Source: CBDHGY01 sp965263325 (lineage in GTDB: Bacteria; Pseudomonadota; Alphaproteobacteria; Caulobacterales; Hyphomonadaceae). Taken from it: 64,000 nt of DNA. This document shows, piece after piece, positions 7,795-16,068 of this stretch (position 1 is the first letter of the stretch; every line of letters begins with the position of its first letter). The stretch is taken from contig CBDHGY010000002.1 in NCBI GenBank assembly GCA_965263325.1, positions 434,001-498,000 of the forward strand. Direction: 5' to 3'. A program made the translations under genes and the position numbers. The notes under the pieces are model-generated. The model was not told the DNA's origin, ran no database searches, and saw nothing but the letters and a program-made list of their open reading frames with translations.

Positions 7795-9113
7795 CAAAAG
7801 CATATGAAGTAAATTTTGATGGACTGATTGGACCCAGCCATAATTATGGTGGGTTATCGGATGGCAACTTGGCAAGTGCGAAAAATGAAGGTCAGGTTTC
7901 CAATCCGCGAGAAGCCGCCATACAAGGCCTTGAGAAAATGCGCCGAATGGTGCGCGCCGGATTGAAACAGGGCGTGCTACCTCCACTGGAGCGCCCGAGT
8001 CAAAGCTTGTTGGTTGCGACGGGGTTTGGCAACCGCGATGGCGATATAATTGACGAGGTTGCACGGCATCACCCCTCAACATTGAAGGCAGCTTATTCCG
8101 CCTCCTCCATGTGGACGGCTAATGCGGCTACTGTGTCGCCGAGTTCGGACACGAGGGATGGCAGGCTACATTTCACGGCGGCGAATTTGTCAACGATGTT
8201 GCATCGCTCAATCGAGCATCCAGATACAACTGCTCTGTTATACGCAATTTTTGAAGACGAAGAGTATTTTTGCGTGCACGCTGCTTTGCCGATGCATTCT
8301 GACTATTCCGATGAAGGCGCTGCAAATCATGTCCGCTTGTGCAAAACGCATGGCGCTAAAGGCGTGGAAATGTTTGTATATGGGCGCGACGGTGACGATT
8401 CCAAAGCAGATTTTCCCGCCCGTCAAACACTGCTAGCTTCTCAGTGTGTCGCGGGCAGTCATGGATTGAATCATGACCGTGTTGTTACGATCCGCCAGGC
8501 AAAAAAGGCGATCGATGCTGGCGCATTCCACAATGATGTTGTTTGCGTTGGAACGCTGGATACGCTGTTTTTTCATGAATTTGCGTTCGAGGACACAGAG
8601 AAAACGCTTGCAGATATTCGCAAAGCTTCTGACGGATTATTCGATCTGAAACCCGTTATTGTGCCAGACGCTGAGGTGCCGCTCGCTGATGCTATCAGTT
8701 CTTATCTTTTCAACTCTCAGCTTTTGCAGATGCCTGGCGAAGACCGCCTTGTTCTCGTTGCTCCGACTGAGACAGAAGACACACAAAGCACACGCGAATT
8801 TTGCCAGCGCATGGTCGACGGAAATGGACCGATCGGCCGTGTAGATTATGTCGACGTTCGCCAATCCATGCGAAATGGCGGCGGCCCCGCCTGTTTGAGG
8901 CTGCGGGTCGTCATGAGTGAGGCAGAACTAGCGGCTTGTCATCAAGGCGTTCTGCTCAATGACGCAAAGATTGATGCGCTTCAGGATGTTGTGCGACGAA
9001 CGTATCGCGACCGTCTTGCCCCTTCAGATCTTGCGGATCCATCTTTTGCTGGTGAGTGCATAATTGCTCGGGCGGAACTCCTAAAAGTTCTCGAACTTTC
9101 GTCTCTTATCTAA
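7791..9113 (+). CDS. astB: N-succinylarginine dihydrolase
   Basis: AstB removes two ammonia and one CO2 from succinylarginine to give succinylornithine. Family marks are YEVNFDGLIGPSHNYGG at the N-terminus, the amidinotransferase-like fold with NAATVSPSSDT and LHFTAANL, AGSHGLNHD, CVGTLDTLFFHEFAF, and the C-terminal MRNGGGPACLRLRV with the active-site Cys of the superfamily near the end. Length 440 residues. An in-frame ATG at 7770 would extend into the methyltransferase; the ATG at 7791 overlaps the preceding TGA and begins MTKAYEVNF, as in known AstB proteins. Its 3' end overlaps the convergent phhA by about four bases. Confidence 0.94.
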   Translation: MTKAYEVNFDGLIGPSHNYGGLSDGNLASAKNEGQVSNPREAAIQGLEKMRRMVRAGLKQGVLPPLERPSQSLLVATGFGNRDGDIIDEVARHHPSTLKAAYSASSMWTANAATVSPSSDTRDGRLHFTAANLSTMLHRSIEHPDTTALLYAIFEDEEYFCVHAALPMHSDYSDEGAANHVRLCKTHGAKGVEMFVYGRDGDDSKADFPARQTLLASQCVAGSHGLNHDRVVTIRQAKKAIDAGAFHNDVVCVGTLDTLFFHEFAFEDTEKTLADIRKASDGLFDLKPVIVPDAEVPLADAISSYLFNSQLLQMPGEDRLVLVAPTETEDTQSTREFCQRMVDGNGPIGRVDYVDVRQSMRNGGGPACLRLRVVMSEAELAACHQGVLLNDAKIDALQDVVRRTYRDRLAPSDLADPSFAGECIIARAELLKVLELSSLI

Positions 9114-9988
9114 ACGCCTGAAGCGGCTTTCGCGTTGGCATACGCCTGAGTGCCTTTGTTCAGCACAGTATCGTTCTCAACAATGTCTTCCGGGGCATGC
9201 GAAAATTGTCCACCAATGCGCTCGTAGATTGGCGCGAAGTCTCGTTCCACTGTTGCTTTGAACAGCTGCTCATAACTTTCAATAACAAAATAAGTCTGCT
9301 GGAAATCATCAATCCGGTAATCGGTTGCCATCAAACGCTCGAGGTTAAATCCAATTCTGTTCGGCGATGGATCTTCCAAGGCAAAAATGCTTTCCGACTT
9401 GGAAGACACAATTCCTGCGCCGTAAATCTGAAGACCTTTGTCAGTCTGGATCAAACCAAATTCGACTGTGTACCAGTAAAGCGCTGCCAGATTTTTAAGA
9501 CAATCATAGCGCAGGCTTCGAAGCCCCCCCTTTCCATAAGCTTCCATATAGTCAGCAAAAACAGGATTGGTCAGCATCGGAACATGACCGAACACATCAT
9601 GGAAAACGTCCGGTTCCTGAATATAGTCGAGCTGGTCAGCGCGGCGGATAAAATTGCCAGCTGGAAAGCGGCGATTTGCTAAATGGTCAAAAAATACCTC
9701 GTCGGGAACCAGGCCGGGAACCGCAACAACGCTCCAGCCGGTGAGGGATCTGAGTTCAGCCGAGATTTCTTCGAAATTCGGAATGCCGCCGCGATGTAAA
9801 TTGAGGGCTTTCAGGCCCTCCATAAAGTCATCCGCAGCACGGCCCGGCAGCACCTCCATCTGGCGCTCGTAAAGCGTATTCCAGACATTATGGTCAGAGT
9901 CGGTGTATCCATCCCAGTTTTGATCAATCGTAAAATCAGGCCGGGCTGAATCAATTGGTTCGGTAGGCTTCTGTTTCTTCAAATCCAT
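9110..9988 (-). CDS. phhA: Phenylalanine-4-hydroxylase
   Basis: An iron- and pterin-dependent monooxygenase converting phenylalanine to tyrosine, the entry to aromatic amino-acid breakdown. The single catalytic domain of 292 residues matches the bacterial (Chromobacterium-like) short form. The 2-His-1-Glu iron site is seen in DVFHDVFGHVPML and in YWYTVEFGL; RRFPAGNFIR and the IYGAGIVSS segment are also family-typical. The longer reading frame starts at 10015, but MDLKKQ at 9988 is preceded by GAGGA and looks the better start. It is convergent with astB, so the two amino-acid catabolic units face each other. No 4a-carbinolamine dehydratase (phhB) is seen next to it. Confidence 0.93.
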   Translation of the reverse strand: MDLKKQKPTEPIDSARPDFTIDQNWDGYTDSDHNVWNTLYERQMEVLPGRAADDFMEGLKALNLHRGGIPNFEEISAELRSLTGWSVVAVPGLVPDEVFFDHLANRRFPAGNFIRRADQLDYIQEPDVFHDVFGHVPMLTNPVFADYMEAYGKGGLRSLRYDCLKNLAALYWYTVEFGLIQTDKGLQIYGAGIVSSKSESIFALEDPSPNRIGFNLERLMATDYRIDDFQQTYFVIESYEQLFKATVERDFAPIYERIGGQFSHAPEDIVENDTVLNKGTQAYANAKAASGV

Positions 9989-10081
9989 AGGGTAGGTTTT
10001 TCCTCGTTGACCCACATAATACAGGAATTCTCTCCGGTTAGGGGAGTATTGAACAAAAAAATTTGGCTATACGAGCGTTTG

Positions 10082-10501
10082 TTAGTTCGCCATGTCCGTG
10101 CGCATTATATAGTGACCAGACTCGCTGATTTCGAACATGGAAGAAATATCAGGGTGATCGATAGGCGCATCATTGTCATCCGGCAATAAATTGCCTTCCG
10201 AGACATAGGCTACATAATGGGTCTGCTCATTTTCAGCAAACAAATGATAGTATGGTTGGTCTTTTCGCGGGCGCACCTCTTCCGGAATGGCATTATACCA
10301 TTCGTCTGAGTTCGCAAATTGCGGGTCAACGTCAAAGATAACGCCGCGGAAAGGGAACATTCTATGCTTTACAACCTGCCCGATTTTGTATTTCGCCTGA
10401 ACTTCGATCGCAGATGGGTAACCGGTGCGCCTGTCACTAATTGCAGGTGTGCCAGCTGATTTGCGCTTTTTGCGCCGAAACAGTCCAAATATATCGAACA
10501 T
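10082..10501 (-). CDS. hspQ: Heat-shock protein HspQ
   Basis: A 139-residue protein with the HspQ/YccV hemimethylated-DNA-binding-type domain: KYKIGQVVKHRMFPFRGVI, FDVDPQF, DEWYNAIPEE, RPRKDQPYYHLFAE and YVAYVSEGNLLPD. In enterobacteria HspQ binds hemimethylated DNA in vitro and acts as a specificity-enhancing factor of the Lon protease. Here a basic N-terminal segment (FRRKKRKSAG) and a C-terminal tail after PIDHPDI extend the roughly 100-residue core. It is divergent from gppA with 52 bases between the starts, and upstream of phhA on the same strand. Confidence 0.9.
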   Translation of the reverse strand: MFDIFGLFRRKKRKSAGTPAISDRRTGYPSAIEVQAKYKIGQVVKHRMFPFRGVIFDVDPQFANSDEWYNAIPEEVRPRKDQPYYHLFAENEQTHYVAYVSEGNLLPDDNDAPIDHPDISSMFEISESGHYIMRTDMAN

Positions 10502-10553
10502 CCCTCACACCTGTGCTACACATCGGGTTAACTCGCAAGATTTGGGCTGTAAT

Positions 10554-11657
10554 ATGTCCACAAACAAGGTGCGTGTTCCCGGAAAGTCCCGGCGAAAGCG
10601 CAAACATTCATCTGGGCCGCTATATGCTGCGGTTGATCTCGGCACGAATAATTGCCGGTTGCTCGTTGCGAAACCGCAAGGAAACAGGTTTCGTGTGGTC
10701 GACAGTCACTCACAAATTGCAAGATTAGGGGCTGGTCTGCATGAAACGGGCAAACTCTCTGAGGCATCTATGGAACGCGCAGTCGAGGCCCTGACAGCAA
10801 TACGTAAGAAACTAAAGTCACGCAGCGTAGGGCAGGTTCGCTGCATTGCTACGGAAGCTTGCCGGCGCGCTGAGAATGGGGCTGAGTTTATTCAGATGGT
10901 GCAGGCTCGCACGGGTCTCAGTTTCAAGATCATTTCTGCGAAAGAAGAGGCCCGGCTCGCGCTCATTGGATGTTATGATCTCATCGATGAGCGGGCCGAT
11001 CGCGTACTTGTCGTAGATATTGGAGGCGGCTCGACGGAGTTTTCCTTGGTGAATGCCAAGGCGGTCCGCGAAAGTGGATTCAATGGATTGCTGACACGCG
11101 CGCCAATCCTGGATTGGACGTCACTCCCACTCGGTGTTGTGACGCTTTCAGAGATGTTTGAACATCTTGGAGAAGAAGCAGCTTGGTATGCCATGCTCGA
11201 ACACGCCCGCGAGACGATTGATGGCTGGTCTGGCAAACAGCTGGCCGCAAAGGCGATGGGTGGCGCTGGGGCGCATATCATTGGTACATCCGGGACTGTG
11301 ACGTGCCTTGCCGGCGTCCATCAAAATCTAGAGGTTTACCGCCGAGACAAAGTCGATGGTAGCTGGCTCCAGAGACAAGACGCTGATCAGGCAATTGCAA
11401 GACTTCGCGATCTTGACCCCGTGGAACGAGGTGCATTGCCAACTGTCGGTGAGGGCCGTGCCAAACTCATGATGTCGGGATGCGCGATTATCGAAGCCTT
11501 CTGGGACTTATTCCCTGCTGAACGGTTGCGTGTTGCCGATCGCGGTTTACGGGAAGGTCTCTTACTTTCAATGATGTACGGGCCAAAACGGAGAAAACGG
11601 CGGAACCAAAGTCGGAAAAAATCTCCAATCAAGGAGGCGGCAAACAGTGGCGGATGA
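10554..11657 (+). CDS. Ppx/GppA-family exopolyphosphatase or pppGpp phosphohydrolase
   Basis: A 367-residue member of the ASKHA-fold Ppx/GppA family, which splits terminal phosphate from polyphosphate or pppGpp. The first phosphate loop YAAVDLGTNNCRLLV, the second DIGGGSTEFSLV and the third GTSGTVTCLAGVH are present. It has only the two core ASKHA subdomains, with no C-terminal HD-like domain, so it is the short form; activity on polyP versus pppGpp is undecided. The frame is open from 10425, but that start lies inside the divergent hspQ; the ATG at 10554 (MSTNKVRVPGKS) is chosen. The basic tail (KRRKRRNQSRKK) is followed by an 11-base overlap with rlmE. Confidence 0.86.
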   Translation: MSTNKVRVPGKSRRKRKHSSGPLYAAVDLGTNNCRLLVAKPQGNRFRVVDSHSQIARLGAGLHETGKLSEASMERAVEALTAIRKKLKSRSVGQVRCIATEACRRAENGAEFIQMVQARTGLSFKIISAKEEARLALIGCYDLIDERADRVLVVDIGGGSTEFSLVNAKAVRESGFNGLLTRAPILDWTSLPLGVVTLSEMFEHLGEEAAWYAMLEHARETIDGWSGKQLAAKAMGGAGAHIIGTSGTVTCLAGVHQNLEVYRRDKVDGSWLQRQDADQAIARLRDLDPVERGALPTVGEGRAKLMMSGCAIIEAFWDLFPAERLRVADRGLREGLLLSMMYGPKRRKRRNQSRKKSPIKEAANSGG

Positions 11658-12369
11658 TGGCAAGCGCCGTTGGAAGGGACCATCGGGCGCGAAGAAAAAT
11701 ACCTCTGGTCGGCGAATGGGTGAGCGCAAGGTGATTGCGCGCAATGCGAAATCAGAGAGCTCTAAAAAGTGGATCGAGCGTCAACTGGCCGATCCTTATG
11801 TTCAGAAAGCGAAAGATGCTGGATATCGTGCCAGGGCAGCCTATAAATTGCTGGAGCTGGATGAGAAGTGTGATCTGCTAAGAAGCGGAATCCGAGTTGT
11901 GGACTTAGGGTGTGCGCCTGGTGGATGGCTGCAAGTGTGTCTTCAAAAAGGTGTCAAAGAGGTCGTTGGAATTGACCTACTTGAAGTCGAATACTTGGAC
12001 GGCGCACACATCATTGAAGGCGATATTAATGACCCAAGCGACGTCGCAGACATGATGTCAGGTCTCACGGGACCTCCCGACCTAGTTCTTTCGGATATGG
12101 CGGCAAATACCACAGGCCATAAGCAGACCGACCATTTACGCACAGTTGCGTTGGTCGAGATGGCGCTCGCATTTGCAATTGAGCACCTTAAGCCCGGCGG
12201 CGCTTTTTGCTCAAAGGTGTTCCAAGGTGGCGCGACAAAGAATGTACTTGAAGATCTAAAGGCCAATTTTCATTCCGTAAAACATATAAAGCCCCCAGCC
12301 AGCCGTTCTGGAAGCCCGGAGATATACGTTGTAGCAAAAGGATTTCGGGGGCAGACTGCTTCGAACTAG
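11647..12369 (+). CDS. rlmE: 23S rRNA (uridine-2'-O) methyltransferase RlmE (FtsJ/RrmJ)
   Basis: It methylates the 2'-OH of U2552 in 23S rRNA helix 92 during late 50S assembly. The K-D-K-E catalytic set is visible: Lys in YRARAAYKLLELDEK, motif I VVDLGCAPGGW, Asp in LSDMAANTTGH, Lys in CSKVFQGG, and Glu in the C-terminal SGSPEIYVVAKGF. At 240 residues it carries a longer basic N-terminus than E. coli RlmE (GKRRWKGPSGAKKNTSGRR), common in alphaproteobacteria. The GTG start has AAGGAGG nine bases upstream, inside the end of the gppA-like gene. Confidence 0.95.
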   Translation: MADDGKRRWKGPSGAKKNTSGRRMGERKVIARNAKSESSKKWIERQLADPYVQKAKDAGYRARAAYKLLELDEKCDLLRSGIRVVDLGCAPGGWLQVCLQKGVKEVVGIDLLEVEYLDGAHIIEGDINDPSDVADMMSGLTGPPDLVLSDMAANTTGHKQTDHLRTVALVEMALAFAIEHLKPGGAFCSKVFQGGATKNVLEDLKANFHSVKHIKPPASRSGSPEIYVVAKGFRGQTASN

Positions 12370-12384
12370 ATTCGGGAGTGTCGA

Positions 12385-12864
12385 ATGTTGAGAGCTTTGT
12401 TCATTGTAGCGTCTTTTGGTTTCATCGCGTCATGTGCTGCGGTGGATCAGGAAGTGCCACCCGAAGAACCAAAAGAAGAAACTGTTCTGGAGACTCTTCC
12501 AGAAACATCTGAGACAGGCGACGCCGAAACCACGCGGGAAACGCTGGAATACACGCGCATACGCTTCGGATTACAGAGCCGCGAAGACGAGCCAAGTGAG
12601 ACTGACCGGAAACGCTGTGAGGAGGCTGGCGGCCGCGTACAGCGCGCGGGTTTGCGTGGGGTTTATCAATGCGTGCAGACCTATCCCGATGCAGGAAAAA
12701 TATGCCGAGACAGTAAAGACTGTTTGGGAAATTGCAGAACAATGGATTCAGCCGCCATTGGCCGTCCCGGAACGGGCACGTGCCAGGAAGTGGATGTTCC
12801 CTTTGGATGCTATGCGCTCGTGCGGGATGGTGTCGTCGACGGCGGGATGCTCTGCGTAGATTGA
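12385..12864 (+). CDS. Cysteine-rich putative lipoprotein
   Basis: A 159-residue protein of unknown function. The N-terminus MLRALFIVASFGFIASC is a lipoprotein signal peptide with lipobox IASC, so the mature protein should be acylated at Cys17. A Glu/Pro/Thr-rich spacer (about residues 20-50) is followed by a domain with about seven further cysteines (KRCEEAGG, YQCVQTYP, KICRDSKDCLGNC, GTCQEVDVPFGCYA, MLCVD) that could form disulfides in the periplasm. GGGAG seven bases before the ATG supports the start. It sits 15 bases after rlmE and overlaps the next gene by one base, so it is probably in the same operon. Confidence 0.7.
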   Translation: MLRALFIVASFGFIASCAAVDQEVPPEEPKEETVLETLPETSETGDAETTRETLEYTRIRFGLQSREDEPSETDRKRCEEAGGRVQRAGLRGVYQCVQTYPDAGKICRDSKDCLGNCRTMDSAAIGRPGTGTCQEVDVPFGCYALVRDGVVDGGMLCVD

Positions 12865-13364
12865 TGCGCGTTTTTTCAGTTTGGCTAATTCCTCAATCGG
12901 AAGATTATCAGCGCCTGATGGTTCCCATGCGGACCATCGCGGACAGGTTAAATACACCGGTATTTCGGCCGCACCTGACGATCGGCTCCGTTAAAACTGA
13001 GTTCGAAATTGAATCCTATTTCAGCAAAGTATCAATTCCGCCCCAACTACCGCAGGGAATCGATGGTGAAGACGTCTTCACGCGTTCGTTTTTTCTGCGT
13101 TTCAGCGCTTCCCCGGAGCTGAAAGAATTTCGGAGTCTATTGGAAGCGCACCCGGATGCGTATCATGGGCGACCTTTCGATCCTCACATCAGCTTGTGTT
13201 ACGGACCGCCACCCGAAGACGCTCTAAGCGTTGCTGAAAGAGCAGCGTTAATAAGCAAGCCGGTTACGTTCGACAGAATCGAACTCACCGAGATATCAAT
13301 ACCGGTTGAAACCTATGAAGATGTATTGAAGTGGAAAACCGTCGAGACTGTTCCGATAGGTTAA
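12864..13364 (+). CDS. 2H phosphoesterase (cyclic phosphodiesterase / 2'-5' RNA ligase-like)
   Basis: A 166-residue 2H-superfamily protein. Two HxT/S motifs, HLTIG (H37, T39) and HISLCYG (H108, S110), form the catalytic pair that opens cyclic phosphates such as 2',3'-cyclic ends or ADP-ribose 1'',2''-cyclic phosphate. MRVFSVWLIP at the N-terminus resembles the CPDase-like branch more than ThpR. The frame is open upstream from 12732, but the ATG at 12864 overlaps the lipoprotein stop codon by one base and gives the natural N-terminus. Its position in an operon with an rRNA methyltransferase suggests, but does not prove, a role in RNA metabolism. Confidence 0.8.
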   Translation: MRVFSVWLIPQSEDYQRLMVPMRTIADRLNTPVFRPHLTIGSVKTEFEIESYFSKVSIPPQLPQGIDGEDVFTRSFFLRFSASPELKEFRSLLEAHPDAYHGRPFDPHISLCYGPPPEDALSVAERAALISKPVTFDRIELTEISIPVETYEDVLKWKTVETVPIG

Positions 13365-13408
13365 TAAGGTCGCTGCTAACAAAAATGGCTCTTCACATTC
13401 AGCGCCGA

Positions 13409-13438
13409 CTCCCTTAGGAGCCTCAAAAAGGGAGCTCC
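13409..13438 (+). promoter_or_regulatory. Two mutually exclusive hairpins over the guaB ribosome-binding site
   Basis: CTCCCTT (13409-13415) can pair with AAGGGAG (13428-13434), which is the guaB Shine-Dalgarno eight bases before the ATG. Alternatively GGAGC (13417-13421) can pair with GCTCC (13434-13438). Both use base 13434, so they exclude each other. This may tune guaB translation; no aptamer-like conserved core is visible and I make no ligand claim. Confidence 0.35.
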
Positions 13439-13442
13439 CCAC

Positions 13443-14900
13443 ATGAAAATCCGCCAAGCGATTACGTTTGACGACGTCCTGCTTCAACCGGGCCCAAGTG
13501 AAGTTCTGCCAGCAGATGTCGACGTATCGACGCAGCTGACGAAAACGATCAGCCTAAACATTCCACTTATTTCAGCGGCGATGGATACTGTGACGGAGGC
13601 CCGCCTCGCAATTGCAATGGCACAGGCGGGCGGCATTGGCGTCATCCATCGTAATCTTTCGATTGAAGAGCAGGCCAACGAGGTCCAGCAGGTCAAGAAA
13701 TATGAGAGCGGGATCGTTATGAACCCCGTGACCATTCGACCTGAAGCCACCCTCGGCGAGCTTAAACAGCTAAAAGAGCGCAGAGGTTTTTCCGGAATAC
13801 CTGTTGTTGAAGAGAACGGTCGGTGCGTTGGCATTATTACCAATCGCGATACGCGTTTTGCCGGTGATGACAATCAAAAGGTTTCGGAACTGATGACTGA
13901 AGCGCTTGTGACGGTGAAAATGGATACCGATCCAGCTGAAGCGCGCCGCTTATTGCATCAGCACCGAATTGAAAGACTGGTAATCGTCGACGATGTTGCG
14001 CGCTGTATTGGCTTGCTTACAGTTAAAGACATGGACAAGGCCGCTGTTAACCCAAATGCTGCAAAAGATGGGGAAGGCCGGTTGCGTGTTGCAGCCGCCT
14101 CCACTGTCGGCGATGCTGGTTTTGCCCGCACCGAAGCCTTGATTGCCGCAGGCGTGGATGCAGTTATTATCGACACGGCTCATGGTCATTCTGCCTCAGT
14201 AGCAGAAGCTGTTACGGCCGCGAAGAAAATATCGAATTCGGTGCAGATAATCGCTGGTAATATTGCGACGGGTGAAGCTGCCAAAGCGTTGATCGATGCT
14301 GGCGCGGATGCGGTGAAAGTGGGGATTGGCCCTGGATCTATCTGTACAACGCGGATCGTTGCCGGGGTAGGCGTTCCTCAACTGACGGCGATTGAATCGG
14401 TGGTGAAAGAGGCCGAGAAATCGGGAACACCCGTCATCGCAGACGGAGGAATCAAATTCTCCGGTGATTTTGCTAAGGCGCTTGCAGCCGGTGCATCCAC
14501 GGCAATGATGGGGTCGATGTTCGCTGGAACGGAAGAAGCGCCTGGAGAAGTGTTCCTGTTTCAGGGACGGAGTTATAAAGCGTATCGCGGTATGGGATCA
14601 CTCGGCGCAATGGCGCGTGGTTCGGCCGATAGATACTTCCAGAAGGATGCGGCGTCTCATAAATTGGTACCTGAAGGCATTGAAGGCCAAGTGCCGTTTA
14701 AAGGTCCTATTGGGCCGATCATTCACCAAATGGTCGGTGGTTTACGCGCAGCGATGGGGTATGTCGGCGCGAAAGATATGGCAGAACTGCATGAAAAAGC
14801 TGAGTTCGTTCAAATCACAGGTGCAGGTTTACGAGAAAGCCATGTGCACGACGTTACAATGACTCGTGAGGCACCAAATTATTCTATTCCGAGGGGGTAG
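13443..14900 (+). CDS. guaB: Inosine-5'-monophosphate dehydrogenase
   Basis: GuaB oxidises IMP to XMP with NAD, the first committed step of GMP synthesis. The 485-residue TIM barrel carries a CBS pair (about residues 95-205, MNPVTIRPEATLGEL to CIGLLTVKDMDKA). The N-terminal LTFDD-like motif ITFDDVLLQPG, the phosphate loop ADGGIKFSGD, catalytic Cys301 in GPGSICTTR, and the flap YRGMGSLGAM with the following RYFQ arginine are all present. GGGAG lies at a good distance from the ATG but can be masked by hairpins in the leader. guaA follows about 4.3 kb downstream, with an RsmB-like gene between, an arrangement shared with Caulobacter relatives. Confidence 0.97.
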   Translation: MKIRQAITFDDVLLQPGPSEVLPADVDVSTQLTKTISLNIPLISAAMDTVTEARLAIAMAQAGGIGVIHRNLSIEEQANEVQQVKKYESGIVMNPVTIRPEATLGELKQLKERRGFSGIPVVEENGRCVGIITNRDTRFAGDDNQKVSELMTEALVTVKMDTDPAEARRLLHQHRIERLVIVDDVARCIGLLTVKDMDKAAVNPNAAKDGEGRLRVAAASTVGDAGFARTEALIAAGVDAVIIDTAHGHSASVAEAVTAAKKISNSVQIIAGNIATGEAAKALIDAGADAVKVGIGPGSICTTRIVAGVGVPQLTAIESVVKEAEKSGTPVIADGGIKFSGDFAKALAAGASTAMMGSMFAGTEEAPGEVFLFQGRSYKAYRGMGSLGAMARGSADRYFQKDAASHKLVPEGIEGQVPFKGPIGPIIHQMVGGLRAAMGYVGAKDMAELHEKAEFVQITGAGLRESHVHDVTMTREAPNYSIPRG

Positions 14901-15029
14901 AGATTTCGTGCAGGATGCGCAACGATCATTTCTGGCGGCTACGTAGTTCTCCGAATATGTAAATTAGTCGCCTTATGTGAATGTCGATTGTAGGTTCCTT
15001 CATTGCGCATAACTGAAAGGCGGTGCGAG

Positions 15030-15419
15030 TTGTTCTTCAAGACTGTTATCACGGTAGCTGGATTAGCAATACTCGCAAACTGCGGCGCACCTGAACGCTC
15101 TGAGCTTGAACCAGAACTTGTGGAATCTCCAAAAGACGCTGTCGAAGCAAGTCAGTCAAAAGCCGAACTCATCAATCGCGGGCAGGGCATCGCTGAAGCT
15201 GCGTGCGCATCCTGTCATGCCATTGGTCTGAACGATACCAGTCAACATGCAGAGGCTCCGGCTTTCCGCACGATTGGGCAAAAGTACTCGGTTTGGACGC
15301 TAGATGAGGCTCTCGCCGAGGGTATTATGGTGGGCCATCCAGACATGCCGGTCTGGGAACTCATTCCGGACGACATCGAGGGATTACTTACTTATATGGA
15401 AAGCATTCAGGTCGAATGA
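15030..15419 (+). CDS. Class I cytochrome c, probably lipid-anchored
   Basis: A small c-type cytochrome with heme-binding CASCH (residues 59-63 from the chosen start) and the likely axial Met in HPDMPVW. The N-terminus MFFKTVITVAGLAILANC carries a lipobox (LANC), followed by an acidic spacer, so the protein is probably an acylated periplasmic electron carrier of 129 residues. The frame is open from a TTG at 15003, but that gives a charged, Cys-containing N-terminus that spoils the signal peptide; the TTG at 15030 has AAGG nine bases upstream. The role is unknown: no oxidase or dehydrogenase gene is adjacent. The 3' end overlaps the convergent acetyltransferase by 13 bases. Confidence 0.8.
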   Translation: MFFKTVITVAGLAILANCGAPERSELEPELVESPKDAVEASQSKAELINRGQGIAEAACASCHAIGLNDTSQHAEAPAFRTIGQKYSVWTLDEALAEGIMVGHPDMPVWELIPDDIEGLLTYMESIQVE

Positions 15420-16018
15420 GCTTTCGGCGCTCGCCACATGGCTTCCAATTTCGGACTACCGTCTCCGATCGTGAAGTATTCTCTGGTTTCGAAACCGTGC
15501 GCCCGGTAAAAACCATGATTGTCAGGATTTGAGTTCTCAAGATAGCAGGCAACGCCGTCTCGGTCGCAAGCCGATAAGACCGGTTCCAACATGGCTTTTC
15601 CTAATCCTTGGCCGCGTGCCGATTTCCTCGTGCCTATGGTGAACAGATACATGTGAGGCTCAGTCGGATGATGCTTTTCCATAGCTTCACCTGCGGCCAT
15701 CGCCCGCTTCATCGCGCCCTTCGAAGCGTAGCGCGCAAGTCCTAGAGCAAAACTCAGTGAATCCCAGCTGTTTGGATTAAAGGGAAGCGCATTTTCTGAC
15801 CACATCGCAGCGCCGCCATCACCGGCGGTGTAGCAAAAACCATGTTTAGAATAGACCGCGCGTGCAAGCACTGAGAACACTGTTTTCAAAGCGCGCGGAT
15901 TTCCGAAAATCCATTGGTTTATGGGATCCTCTGCAAATGCTTCAGCTGTAATGTCGCCGAGTTTCTTCCAATCTTCTGGGCCGGCGCGCTGAAGCGTTTC
16001 TGGTAAGTCTATTTGCAT
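15407..16018 (-). CDS. GNAT-family N-acetyltransferase
   Basis: A 203-residue protein with a GCN5-type acyl-CoA-binding core in the second half: MYLFTIGTRKSARGQGLGKAML (motif A, RxxGxG/A) followed by ACYLENSNPDNHGFYRAHGFE (motif B). The N-terminal half (DITAEAFAEDPINQWIFGNPRAL) resembles the large group of uncharacterised acetyltransferases that act on small molecules. GGAGGG eight to nine bases upstream supports the ATG. Substrate unknown. It is divergent from the small 80-residue gene at 16069 with only 50 bases between, so they may share a control region. Confidence 0.82.
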   Translation of the reverse strand: MQIDLPETLQRAGPEDWKKLGDITAEAFAEDPINQWIFGNPRALKTVFSVLARAVYSKHGFCYTAGDGGAAMWSENALPFNPNSWDSLSFALGLARYASKGAMKRAMAAGEAMEKHHPTEPHMYLFTIGTRKSARGQGLGKAMLEPVLSACDRDGVACYLENSNPDNHGFYRAHGFETREYFTIGDGSPKLEAMWRAPKAHST

Positions 16019-16068
16019 TGGCCAGTTCCCTCCTTCAATATGGTGAGAAGATACCTAGGAATGGCGCA

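Noticed and set aside
10425..10553. Upstream extension of the Ppx/GppA gene
   Set aside because: It would overlap the N-terminal coding part of divergent hspQ; the conserved domain begins after the ATG at 10554.
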